Shown here: positions 9,600-25,098 of the stretch, piece by piece
Position numbering within the stretch: position 1 is the stretch's first letter
Layout: each line of letters begins with the position of its first letter
Assembly (NCBI GenBank): GCA_020137815.1
Contig: CM035354.1
Location: 8,044,487 to 8,108,486 of the forward strand
From: Hormiphora californensis
Taxonomy: Eukaryota; Ctenophora; Tentaculata; Cydippida; Pleurobrachiidae
Length of the DNA: 64,000 nucleotides
Direction of reading: 5' to 3'
Translations under genes and position numbers: made by a program
The notes under the pieces: model-generated
Seen by the model: only the letters and a program-made list of their open reading frames with translations
Told to the model about the DNA's origin: nothing
Databases searched by the model: none

Positions 9600-12500
9600 A
9601 TGTCCAGTACACAAGACGAGTTTGTTCCTTACAAACCGCACGCTGTCATCATCACTAAGGGACCGCAGGGATTCGGTTTCAATGTTCGGGGTCAAATTGA
9701 TGAAGGAGGGCAGCTGAGATCTATAAATGGTAGTCTGTATGCCCCTCTACACACATCAGTAATGTTGTAGAGGAGGCCCTGCTGATGAGGCAGGCGTTCT
9801 TACTGGAGACAGGTAATTAAACTAATTAAGAAGTAGCTACTCAAACTAGAATAGAATCCCCTCTACACATCTCTAATTTCGTTAAATTTCAGGATTCTGG
9901 AGGTGAACGGGAAGAAGTGTGAGGGAGAATCCCATTCTAGTGTGATTGAGCTGATCAAATCCAACATGGATGTTCTCAAGATGGTCCTCCTCTCAGTCCC
10001 CGCCAAGGAAAATGATCGTCTGGACGGGGAGGCTGTATCCTACACTAGCGATGAGGAATTTGAGCACAGATCCATTGAAATCAGTATCCCTAGTGTATCA
10101 CAGAGGGAGGAGTCAGGGAAGAGTGTTTCCTATTACAATGTCTATCTGACGGCGCCTTCCTATGTCCCACAGATATAACGAGTTTCATAGGCTCATGTGA
10201 TTTAAAAAACAAATTCCCATACATTGTATTCCCCCGATTTCCGGGAAAATGGCCCCTGAAACTCAGTCAGGCCCAGCTTGACAAGAGACATCAGGAGTTA
10301 GAGCACTGGTTGAAGCAGGTATGCAGTGTTACACAGCTCTTTGATCACTTCTACGTGCAGGATTTCTGGGTCTGGGGAAAAAGAGAGAGGAACGTGTTGA
10401 TTCAGCCCCTGATAACGCAGATATCAAGGTATTGCTTCCTAACAACACCAGTCTGTGTGTCAACATTCCAACAGAGGCATATGTGAAGGAACTAATCGAG
10501 GCAGTGTGCACTAAACTCAACATATCTCTCGACTTTGTACCTCATTTCACTATTTTCAAGCGATATGATGGCGACGAGCTTCCTGTTCCTTGTCTGCCTT
10601 CTGAGAAGCCAAATAACCTCTTGGTTAACAACCACAACGAGCGAAACAAACTGAAATTATCATTCCGTAAACTGCTCCTGAGCCCTGAGGTTGAGGAAGG
10701 TATGTTAGGGGACACAGCTGCCTGGAGAATATTGTACAACCAGGCTGTGTCTGATTATACCACGGGCTATTTGATAGTACGGGGAAAGAAATCGAACTAA
10801 ACAGAACAAACTCATGTCACAACTCAGGCTGACTTTGTGCGGGTAGCCCAGAGTTGTCCCGGGTATAACGGTGTTGAGTTCCCTCACTGTGCGTGTGACA
10901 GTAGAAAGGATGGTCACGTGATATTGTGTGTGATCAGCAAATCTTGCAGTAAAATGACTGGTGGGCGGACTTTGGTTAATCTCGCAAAGAGGAATACTAT
11001 GGTAAGGACAAGCTTGAGCTTTTGATGAGCTCGGAAACACCGGTCACGTGGGAGGGCGCAAGCAAGTCTTCGCGGGGATGAGGTTAATTGTATCCGGACC
11101 AGGCTAATTAGTTAGAGCATCACGTGATATCTAGAAAAATGGGTATTTAGACAGGGTTCCTGGGCGAGGTTGGGGTCAGTCCGTGAGTTCTCTGTTTTAT
11201 GAGACTGGAACTGGACCTTATATCAGCTTGTAGAACATACGGTCTTATCGCAGTGTTGGAAGGGCCACACTGAGAGTACGTAATACTCGTGCCTAAGTTT
11301 AGGGAACTTTCCTCTTCAGCTTACTTATCGGTTCACTTGGAACATGCCTACTATTTGACCAGGATTGAGTTGTGTTGGGCACGACTCACCTGAGGGACTT
11401 TAACTAGGCCGAGATGAATCACTCGGAGCATTATAGTTGCTTTATTCTACATTGCTACCAGCTACAGTGCTGGAGGTTGACGGGTCCTAACGTGGTATAG
11501 GAGAGATTGAGAAGAGATATGAGCGAGTGGGATCTTTATACATATGAGTGCTATGAGTGAGGCGTGAGCGCATAGCTGTATCTAACATGGGTGCAAAGTG
11601 TGTGCCTTTTATGTTGTATGATTGATGATTACCATTTAGGGCTGGTATTTCCCGCCTTTGCACCATGAGCTTTGAGTTTCTATTTGACTCGGATAAACGG
11701 TATAAATCTGGTCTATTCATTTCCCCATCCCATTTCATTAGATATGTGATTGGAGCAAGATAAGTAGTATCTTCGCTCCGTAGGTGAGTGAAGTGCATGT
11801 TGCATCACTGAGGAACAGGTTGCACATAGATGGCTTTTTACAGTCCGGGCCTGAGCTTTACCCACTTACAATTTGGTCCGACGAACCAGATGATTGATCA
11901 GAAGTCAGGGATGGGTCGAAAATTAAGAGCATATTGAAAGTATTTTACTGGAGACACAGTACATAGAGCAGGCCTCGTAACTTTGGTGATAGTAGATGAA
12001 AATAACGCTCAGCATAGTGCCTTGGGACATTTATAGAGCTACCAGGATACAGCTAATTAGTGAGAAGGTGTATATCAAAAGAGATGCAAGAGCTGAGTAG
12101 AGCTGAGTAGAGCTGTTTATAACGGACAAGTTTGAATGATTCGTGGAGTTTTGATTTTGCCCAGGTTGCGATAATTATGACGTGGCAATTATTTTGTGAT
12201 ATTTTACACGACGAACGTGATACAATTTGTATTGCATTTTGGGTGAACAATCTATTAACATTGTTTGTACGGAGAGTGGTGGCTTTTTATTGAAATGTAG
12301 TATAATTGGGTGCTTGTTTAAATATTATTCACGCTTGTTTATTGAGCTAATATGACGTGTTTTAGTCATGGTTAAAAATAGAGGTAAAATTCCCACTTGA
12401 TATATGCACACAAAGGTGTAGCGTATTCACTCAATCATTCATAAAATATGATAGGGAGCAATTTAATGTACCTTGACAGAATGGGAAATTAAATGGCTGT

Positions 12501-15500
12501 GAAAATTGGACTTAATTAATATGTTAATGGGCCTAGCTATCGTGGCATGCTTAGCTTTTTATAATTCCCTATCAGTCCTTTATTTGGCAATTTGGTGTTT
12601 GACGCGGTATGCGTGTATTTCAAGTTTTGTTTATGTGACGGCTATAATTGCAAACGGGAATAAACGAAAATTAAACCGTCCAATTTTATAAGAAAAAATA
12701 CACTGTATTCATCATCATTATGAAATCACAGTTTACGAACCATGGGGGGTTCTGGTGATATTGGAGAGATATATCTACCTCACTCCAAAATTAAAACTCA
12801 TTGAGGTTAGTGTCACCACAATTGTGTGTGAGGCAGTGATCAACATACTAATGGCAGGCTTGTGTGGGAATTGTATTGTGGGGTGGATTCATAGTTGTGG
12901 GAATTTTGGCATCTTTGTGGTGGGCTTGGGGGTGCCTGCTTAGTTCGAAGTTATTTTCACTTACTTATTCAAGGTTTTGTTCGCGTTCACAGGTCAGCGG
13001 CATGGCAATATGTTTCGCCTTATTTGTGGCTTGTATAGAGTCTATTAGAGTAAGGAGGCATAACTAACAACCAGGGGAGGTGAGGTTCCTTTTCAGGTCA
13101 TGAACTTTGGCTCGCGAACTGCTTTATTTTTGGATGTTATTGGAGGGTAGTGGAGGGATCACACGGAGGAATGGCCAAGGTCGACAGCGCTACATTTCCT
13201 GGATCGTCTGAGGAATTCATCTTTCTTTCTCTGGAATTATGTGCAGAGGAATGGATCATTCTCTGAGGTAGTAGTAACCTAATTTACAGGAAATGCGCTC
13301 AATATTTTCAGAGATTTATTTGGGAACCTATATGTGTTCTGATAGAAGTGTTCAAAAGAAGGCGTTCTGACGGAGGCGTTCTGAAGGAGCTGCATTGTAT
13401 GCTACAAGGATAAGGAAGATGTTCTGTAGGAGGTGCAAGGATGGAGGAGAGATAGCACGGTGATACGAGTTGGATGTGATCTCGGATACTGGAGGATAAC
13501 AAGTGGGACTGTGGGAGTGGGAGGTGCATTGCTGTTATATGTGGAACTGTTGATAAGCTGATTAGAGGGAGGGACATTCTTCAACTTGGAACAGACATTT
13601 TATGCGGGTATGATGCGCAGTTCTCGGTAAGAATACAGCATGCAGTTTATGTTACTAGACAGTTTAATAAGAAGCTACGTTTTTAGGATCAATCGGCAGG
13701 TTTTGTAGGCTGTCTATTCACTCTATCATTCAGGGGGAGAATCATGTTTCAATAAATTGTATTTCATTTTTGATTATGTGGTAGTCGGGACACTATTTGC
13801 ACGTACGAGTAGTTGCACAGGGGCTCAAGAGATGGGGGCCGGGCATGTGGGGTTCTGCATGTGTATACAATCGAAAATCTGTTGCATATTGAGGGCTTTA
13901 TGGAAAGGGCCCGATTTACAGAGTTTGTGAACTCTAAATTTCCAGTATGGGTTATCAAATGGCGAATATACGGAATTCGGGCGAAGGGGGTTTACAAATT
14001 GAACCAATAGAAGGGTGGATTTCAGCCTAGTTTGGGTGTAGGGCACAAGTATTTTGTATCATAGAGGCTGAATTCGACGTGCATTGGGGTCTTGCATGGT
14101 CACGGTTGGGTTGGAATTGGAAGAGTCGCATAAGACGAATGTTGTTACACTAGCCCTTAGCTCCAACCACACATTTATTTTCCTACTCTGAGTGCTAGTG
14201 CAGCTGTCGAGGTTGAGTTATTTGCATATCATGTCTGAGAAAACCGGATATTGGGTCATCAAGAGACGAGTTAGAGAATATGTCATGTGAGTAGGATGGA
14301 AACAATTTGGACTGCTCAACGTTCAGGGTATTTAGCTAATCATACTGATTTTAAAAGAACTTTTGAAGTCTTCAGTTTGGTAATGAGACAGTCGGGAAGA
14401 GTTGGACTTATAATGTCCTCTTCTGCCTGTATTTTGAGAATGCTTAGGCTTATTTTAAAGAACTTTGGTTAGGATAAAAATAAGTTTTTATTTGTGAAAA
14501 TTATATAGAGCTAGGATCGCCAGGGTGGATACTTAAATATAAATTAGTTATTTATTTGTGTTATTTACGGTAACACCACACGGGTATACAGTTCTCGATA
14601 ATTTTGTAGGGAAACATTAGTCAGCTTCGAATAGAACGAAATGGTAACATATGTTACAGCTGCAACTTAAATTGAGCTATTGAGCTAATAAGCTAGGCTA
14701 GAAAAGGATCTCATTGAAACAAGTTATATTATGCAATAGGAGGAAGCATGCTTATATTTTGTCTTGAATTTGACAGTCTGTCTGACTGTCATAGCGACAA
14801 AGGGTCCACATTTACAAATGGATCAGAATGTGGAGGAACCGCTTTTATACATAGGGTTTCATCATAATTATTGATAATTATTCAGGATACAATTAGGAAA
14901 ATAAGTCTGCTTGGGTTGACAATTAGTGAATAATTATAATTCATACATTATTCAACTGTTCTTGGGTTTAGCTTAACTAATGAGCTAATAATTAAAGTAG
15001 GTGGCTAACCTGATAGAGCTGGCAAGCTCCAATTTAATGTTGAGCAGAAAATACAGAGATATTAGATGTTGAGTGACACAGAGCGAGAGAGAAAGAGCTC
15101 CCGAGGAGGTAGAGCCAGAGAGAGATAGAGCTCCCGAGGAGGTGAGCCAGAGTGAGAAAGAGCTCCCGAGGAGGTAGAGCCAGAGTGAGATAGAGCTCCC
15201 GAGGAGGTAGAGCCAGAGTGAGAAAGAGCTCCCGAGGAGGTAGAGCCAGAGTGAGAAAGAGCTCCCGAGGAGGTAGAGCCAGAGTGTGAGAGCTTATGCA
15301 ATAGATGGCACGTATTTCTCAGATCATGATCGACAGTCAGTTGGCAACATTAGATAAATGTGTGAGTGGTTAGTAGAGCTTGTGCATGGGCAAGGAAGTA
15401 GCAGGATTAGGATCGCTTTTAACATGGCACGAATAACGGGTGTTACACAATCCATCGCAGATTAAAATTGGCACTGACGATTGGGTTGGAAGTTGATTAG

Positions 15501-18500
15501 TGGGAGACCATTTGCGGACGGGAGGATGGCTTGGTAAATCTTGTTCAAAGCGAGCCAGAAAACATATATATAGGGGAGATACACTGGAATTAACACTGTC
15601 GAATGAGAATAAGATTCTACAGTTACTTAATTCTTATTTTAGATGGACGGCTATGATTTGCAAAAGGCGTTTTTAGTGTTTCAAGCTGAGTGTAATTGTT
15701 GGGAACCAGAGGGCAGGTTAACTAGGTTTAGCTCATAAGAAAGTTGTTCAAGTAATTGGCTAAACCAAAGCTCTCTTTAGGGTAGAGTCTTGCTGTATTA
15801 AAATACCCAGAGATCGACTGATGTGCCTTACAACCACGTTAGATGTCTAAGTTGTCTTACAAGCAACTTGGTATATTAGGTCTCAGGGTATAAAAAGGCA
15901 AACATTTGAATGATTACAAGAAGTTGGGATTTACTGTTTGGGTAGAGGGTAAGCTTATAGACTTAGTTTGCTGATTGTATAATTAGAGGCACGGTGAGTT
16001 GGACGGAGTCAAGGGGAATAAATTCATGTATTGATATGTTTGTTTTGTTCAAATCATATGCAGAGCGCATGAAGATTGAAGATTGAGTCTAGCTAGGCAA
16101 ATACTGAAGGGGTGGGGGAGATGGGGGTGTTTGACCTGTCGGGTTGGTCTTAAAGTTTTTGGCATTGATTGATTTTGAAAATGGTGTATTGTTTCATGGA
16201 AAGGGCGGTTTCCGGAGAGGGTGGGAGAAGCCAAAAGAAGAAGTAGGTCTCTCTGAAGAAGCAAGCTCATGAGTAGAAGTACTGGGGCGGGGGAGCAGAA
16301 TATAAATTGGCACCAGCAAAAGCTTGAGGGGAATTATTTATTTGGGCGGAAAATTTAATGCTATAACATATTGCACTGGGATTTAAAACACGTAGTGATT
16401 GATATGCTTAGCCCAGTCCGATAAACACTGGGACGTGGGGCCGACAACAGTTGCAGTTATGTATAAATACATGGGGCATTATGTACGTTAAATTGTTTGT
16501 ACCAGGGGAGGAGCTACGAACGGTTCTTTGATATTAACTATCGGCATAAAATTTGGGCATGATCTGTATACTGGGGGATGCAGCGGTTACAAGGGCCAGG
16601 GGGGTTGGTATACCCAATTGGATTGGTTTAGTTAATTAATGCAATTATCTAATGAGCACGTAGATAAATTATAAAGGAACGTGTAGGAATGTTAGTCAAT
16701 CGCCAGGCTTCTTTAAGGGTCCTTATTGTCCCTAAATATAAGTAGGCCTAGAGCTGAGACGGTGTATAGTGGTGTTAACACATGTTATGGAAGGGTGCAA
16801 ATACATTGATGAAGGTTTAGGAACCTTTATTCGGCCAAGAGGGTGTGGAACGGTCGAACGTTATAACGGGGGGAGGGGGATTTATATAACTATTTCCACC
16901 ACTAGGATCGGGGAAGCTGAAGCCAGATGCTGGAGAATGTGTCTGTAATTGAAATGTAGCAGGCTTGTGTACTACAATGTATAACACACATCCGCATTCA
17001 GCTTTGAATGCCATAAGTAGGGGGAGGGTGTTGAATACACACTGTGCAAGCCAGGGGGCATGTGATGGATAAACGAATGAGTTATAGACGGATACGGAGC
17101 GTCAAGCTTCGTATACCTGCATGAAGGTGGGCGGGATTGGGACGGATGGTTTGGGATTTAATTTAAACGTCATCCTCATTAAATTCAAGATGGCACACAC
17201 ACATTACAATATTATGGTTGTAACGTGTAGTATAGCAACTACAAAAATGTATTCTTTCAACAATTCACTGCATATGACACATGCGTTTTTAAGTCACACA
17301 TCTCTGGATTCAAGGGATTCTAGCACATACGAAAATTCATTAAGTTAAATTCGCATAATTTTTGAGTCTGCAGTAAATTTATTTAGAGGCCTCCAGGGAA
17401 GTATCTTTAGGGTTCTCAGCCTAGATAGTAACGAATCATAGGGCTAGAACGTCGTTAACCTAAAGTATACTTCTCTGATTGACTGATTGTTTCAAAGACC
17501 TGAAACAACTTGCTTGTTATGTCTTTAATTAATACAAGTTTGCACTGGGCGGGACAGTGGGTAAGTACACTTTGGGGGGCACAGGTACCCCACTGTCTTA
17601 TACATGGACGGTCTGCAGGGATGCAGAGAAAGCAGGTGGGGAGGCTGGAAACTGGGTGGGATGGTGTGTGCAGTCAATGCGATCAAGGACGGTGGGTTGT
17701 ATATATTATGCATTCGTATAACGGGGACGTCGCGTAACACAGTTACACAATGGCAATGTTAAGCTTCCCGGCCTGAAGGGGAGACTGGGGGACCTGATTG
17801 GGGTGGGAAGTACAGCGTATATGAATTATTATCATGCCGTTGTGTTGCATGTCAGGTAGATTCCCCCCCCGAATACAGTTGCAGCGGAACGGAACGTTCA
17901 CGCGAACGGTTTTGTTATATGTGCTGGGGTGGGAAGACGACGAGCAATGGTCATCGTCAAATCATAATCAGATACGAGGGGGGATAAACATCTGATGTTA
18001 CTGAGTTTGTGGAAAGAAAATTTGTGTGAGTAAAATTTGAGTGGAATGTGTCCTACGGTTGCGAATGTTTATACGAAATAAAGTAAAAGTAAAGTTAAAA
18101 TTTACATTTGAATGTGAGTACCAGAAGACAGCATCGGCAACTGAAATTCTTAGCTGTGTGTATTTTTAAATACTGTGTGGTGTTTGTGACTTAGCTGCTC
18201 AGGATAGCTTTACCTGTGTATTGTCGACGCAAGGATAACCTGTTCTAATCGACAGTTGAGATTCAATACGAGCCGCTCGCGGATAATAGGGGTTGGGGGT
18301 TTGGTACTATAAAACCGTATATGGTTCCTCGCGGGGGAGGAAGAATAGTTAAGTAGAATCGACATGTCCGCATATGCATTAGAGGATTGTCAGGTGTACT
18401 GACAGGAGGGCGACCTTTGGCTATGCATCACTTTTAATAGACATTGATCAGCATGGAAATGTATATGTCAGGGCGATTAATGTGAATGTCAGGGCGGTAT

Positions 18501-18730
18501 TTGCCACTGGACCGAGGGATCACATTACCATACAGGCATGTAGTAAGAGTGGAGAGAAACAGGACCAAGTTAAGAAGTTTAGTTGGGCACATGTTACTGA
18601 ATATGAGGAGGAGGAGGAGGGTGAGTTTAGTTTTACTATCACTAAAGGCACCAGTGTTAGGAAGATAGTTCTAACATCACAGCATGCATCTTACATGAAT
18701 CACTGTTTCCAATTAGTAATAAACACATAA
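9600..18730 (+). CDS. SNX27: Sorting nexin 27 (PDZ-PX-FERM-like), frame-broken
   Basis: SNX27 binds PDZ-ligand cargo and PI3P on early endosomes and recycles it with retromer and WASH. Exons: 9600-9812, 9893-10925 and 18472-18730 (about 501 codons; human about 530). Exon 1 encodes the PDZ domain ([20 protein letters not shown], nearly the vertebrate sequence, then [19 protein letters not shown] across the intron). The PX domain follows (RYNEFHRL, then [20 protein letters not shown]), then the FERM-like module (F1 at about 10420, F2 at about 10620, F3 with [15 protein letters not shown]) and the C-terminal F3 strand/helix. Joining ATATT at 10925 to GGCGATT at 18472 gives GHVILAINV, matching GHVITAISI of the family, so the intron is 7546 bp. 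The frame must shift near 9750, 9770, 10170, 10200, 10365 and 10790-10815, yet both splice pairs and conserved residues persist. Confidence 0.88.
10926..18471 (+). other. 7.5-kb SNX27 intron with strong G-over-C bias
   Basis: By far the longest intron in the window; all others are under about 2.1 kb. Hand counts of sample lines give roughly twice as many G as C on the plus strand (for example 19 to 8 in 13321-13380 and 23 to 8 in 16201-16260). No domain-bearing frame, RT or transposase is seen in it. It contains the 33-bp tandem array at about 15086-15290 and scattered TTAATTAA-type AT blocks. A splice donor-like sequence also follows 10999, but the joining used here restores the family sequence. 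Confidence 0.6.
15086..15292. repeat. 33-bp tandem repeat
   Basis: About six copies of a unit containing AGCTCCCGAGGAGG and AGAGCCAGAGTGAGA, with single-base variants and one unit lacking two bases. It lies inside the SNX27 intron. The period is a multiple of three, so the reverse strand reads an 11-residue Ser/Gly repeat, but nothing suggests it is translated. Confidence 0.9.
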
Positions 18731-18979
18731 AAACACATTATTATATTTTCCAAACAGATTTTTGTTTTCCTCACCAACTTTGTGATGTTTTTGAAATCTC
18801 GAGTTTAGATATTGGCACTACGTTTAGGACTTAGAAAATAGTATTATGATTTGTTGTGATTGTTTTCCAAAACTTTGTGTAATAAGAGTTATCTCTCTCT
18901 AACATCCACTGATCTATGTTGTTTGTTCCTCATGTATAAATCGTATCAATTCATTTTTGCAAACTGCGTTTAGCTCTGA

Positions 18980-19728
18980 ATGTGTACTGAAAAAGAGAGG
19001 GTACGAGAGCACATATGGCGGCTCATGGAAGATCAATCCCTTGTCCCATACCCCCTGCCCCCTAAAGGGTCGGATTCCCCAACTTCTACGGCTCCAAAGC
19101 AGCTGCATATAAACTCTGCTTCCACCCCTGAGTTCAGAAGAGGCTAAAGTTATAAAGATTCATCCTAGTCTGAATGCTGAACCTCTCCGTGCCCTTCGCA
19201 TTAAAGTTTGGTAAAACTGTCCTGACTCCTCCACTACCTGGCCATGACTTCCTTTATTTCTCCCTAGACCCCTCTATAATCCCTGTTCGGTCCCACAAAT
19301 ACGCAGCGAGTAAGAAAGGTTTCAACAAGCTAGGCACACCCCTCCGACCCCTCTCAGCCATCCCTCAAATAGACCTAGTAGTAGTGGCTACTGTTGCTGT
19401 CTGTGGTAACACAGGGGCCAGACTCGGTAAAGGGAAGGGATACGGGGAGGTAGAATATGGTGTAACACGGGATATTGGTAGTGTGACATGTGATACCCCG
19501 GTAATGACAATAGTACATGATATACAAGTGGTGGGGGAGGGAATGATACCTGACATGGCGACACATGATCTACCTGTTGATGTGATCTGTACCCCAACTA
19601 GGATTATACGGACTAGCGGGTTGTTACAGAAACCAGAGGGGATTGTTTGGGATCTGATCAGTGAACAGATGTATACAGATATTGGTGTGCTGAGGGAGCT
19701 GAAGAAGATGAAAGGAGAGGGAGCTTGA
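18980..19728 (+). CDS. MTHFSD: MTHFSD-like protein (5-formyl-THF cyclo-ligase fold), frame-broken
   Basis: Single exon starting 250 bp after SNX27 at ATG 18980. Read in shifting frames it gives REHIWRLMEDQSLVPYPLPP, then IPNFYGSKAAAYKLC, KVIKIHPSLNAEPLRALR and, intact from 19205, KFGKTVLTPP...IDLVVVATVAVC...GKGKGYGEVEYG...TIVHDIQVV...VDVICTPTRII. This order and these motifs match MTHFSD, a protein with the methenyl-THF synthetase fold whose enzymatic role is not settled. Human MTHFSD continues into an RNA-recognition motif; this one stops at 19726-19728 after about 249 codons with no RRM in the 190 bp before the next gene. Breaks near 19065-19080, 19125 and 19205 are mostly in short homopolymers. 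The last 184 codons are open. Confidence 0.85.
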
Positions 19729-19920
19729 AATGTGTGGTTTTGTAATAATACAGCTCCTAAGTCCTACCTAATTTCCAGTATTCCCTAACTACCCCATCAT
19801 AATGCCCATTTGAACTACATTAACTATCCCTTGACCCTCTTTCTCAGTCCTCCCCTTCCCTCTCCCAGTCCTCACCCTCCCTCTCTCTCAGTCCTCACCC
19901 TCCCTCCCTCTCTCTCTAGC

Positions 19921-23813
<3,893 letters not shown>

Positions 23814-25098
23814 CAGAAGGAACTCGTAGCTGCTCTCTCAGGGGGAGTTGTCCGTGTATGTGTTAGCGAGAGGATACAGTGGACTGATGATTTTTGGTTG
23901 ATTTGGGTTGGGTTACAATTGGTCAAATTTCTTTATCATTCTCTCTCTATTTCTGAAATGTTTCTTCAGCACGCTTTGCTATATATCTCTGTGACGACGC
24001 GTGTGTGATATAAATTCTTGTTTATAGTTGATGAAATTTAATATTTTGTGAGATCCCATCAAATGACTGTTTTATAGATCAAATCTGCAGCTGCTACTGC
24101 CACTAACGCGGTCTTGTACACACCCCCTACACACACTTTTACACTCCTACGTCATACAGCCGTCACGCGCACTCACTCTAACACTGTACAAAGCAGTCAA
24201 TGTCAGCAGCACTACCGCGCGTTCAATGTCCACCAAATTACGTAAGGGTAGCAGCTGCAGAGATCACCAGGTTTGAAGCACAGCTTCCAGGAAATGCTGC
24301 TACAGTCAGGCGATTCTTTGGAGTAGCCCACTAGCCCGTAATACTGCAGGATGCTAGGACAATACCTACTGTTCCGGGATCAGTACACCTCATGAGATGA
24401 GCCTCACGTGAAGTGCTCATGGAACCTGGATCACATGACGCGCGTTTTGGGGGAAACCAAAACACATGTTTTGATCCAGCGAGTCAGCCGGGTGTTCACG
24501 GTGCACAGGGCACAATGGACAACAAGCCAGAGCCACCCCTGGAGCGATAGTCAGAGAGAATCTTGTGTGGCTCACAATAGGTGGCTGTGAGCCACACACT
24601 GAGTCACACAGTGCTGCGATGTCCGAGGGTTCGGTGAATCACGGGGTGAATCACGGGGTCATGATACATCAACAAATAGAGACGCAGGCGGATTTTCTAC
24701 AAAGTAACGTAATCTCATAAAAACATGTCGAACAACAATTCTACAAAACATCTCTCTCATGATTTTAGGGTCAACATCATTCTCTTAATTCTATACTTAG
24801 TATTAAGCAACCATTCTCACCTAGGTTCTATACCAACTGACCCTCTGCTGTTTCACCCTCCATAATTCTCATATTTAGTTTCGACAGTCCCACTTTTTAT
24901 CTCTTGTACACCAATTGCAGTTCAATAGAGAGTTAAACCATTCAAATAATTTAGGCGCATAATTGTCCGTGTTTTCTCTCTCTCTCAAAATGTCTTGTCT
25001 CACATCACACACGCTCTACTACATGTTAAACACACACCCCGACACTATAATTAGTTAATTAATTAGTTAATTAATTAAGTTTCAAACACCCTCTCTCC
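23814..25098. other. Space between the tails of SMAP (plus) and the Na+/Ca2+ exchanger (minus)
   Basis: The two genes converge here. I see no open frame with a domain. The region contains a tandem pair of GTGAATCACGGG around 24635-24660, a TCACGTGA palindrome near 24406, and TTAATTAATTAG-type repeats at 25050-25078. It probably holds both 3' untranslated regions. Confidence 0.6.

Noticed and set aside
10705-11040. Minus-strand 111-codon frame
   Set aside because: It overlaps the SNX27 F2/F3 coding exon in antisense; the plus strand matches the family.
18408-18471. Extension of SNX27 exon 3 upstream to an acceptor at 18405
   Set aside because: The upstream residues would duplicate the GHVI strand already supplied by exon 2. 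The acceptor at 18470-18471 joins in phase and restores the family sequence.
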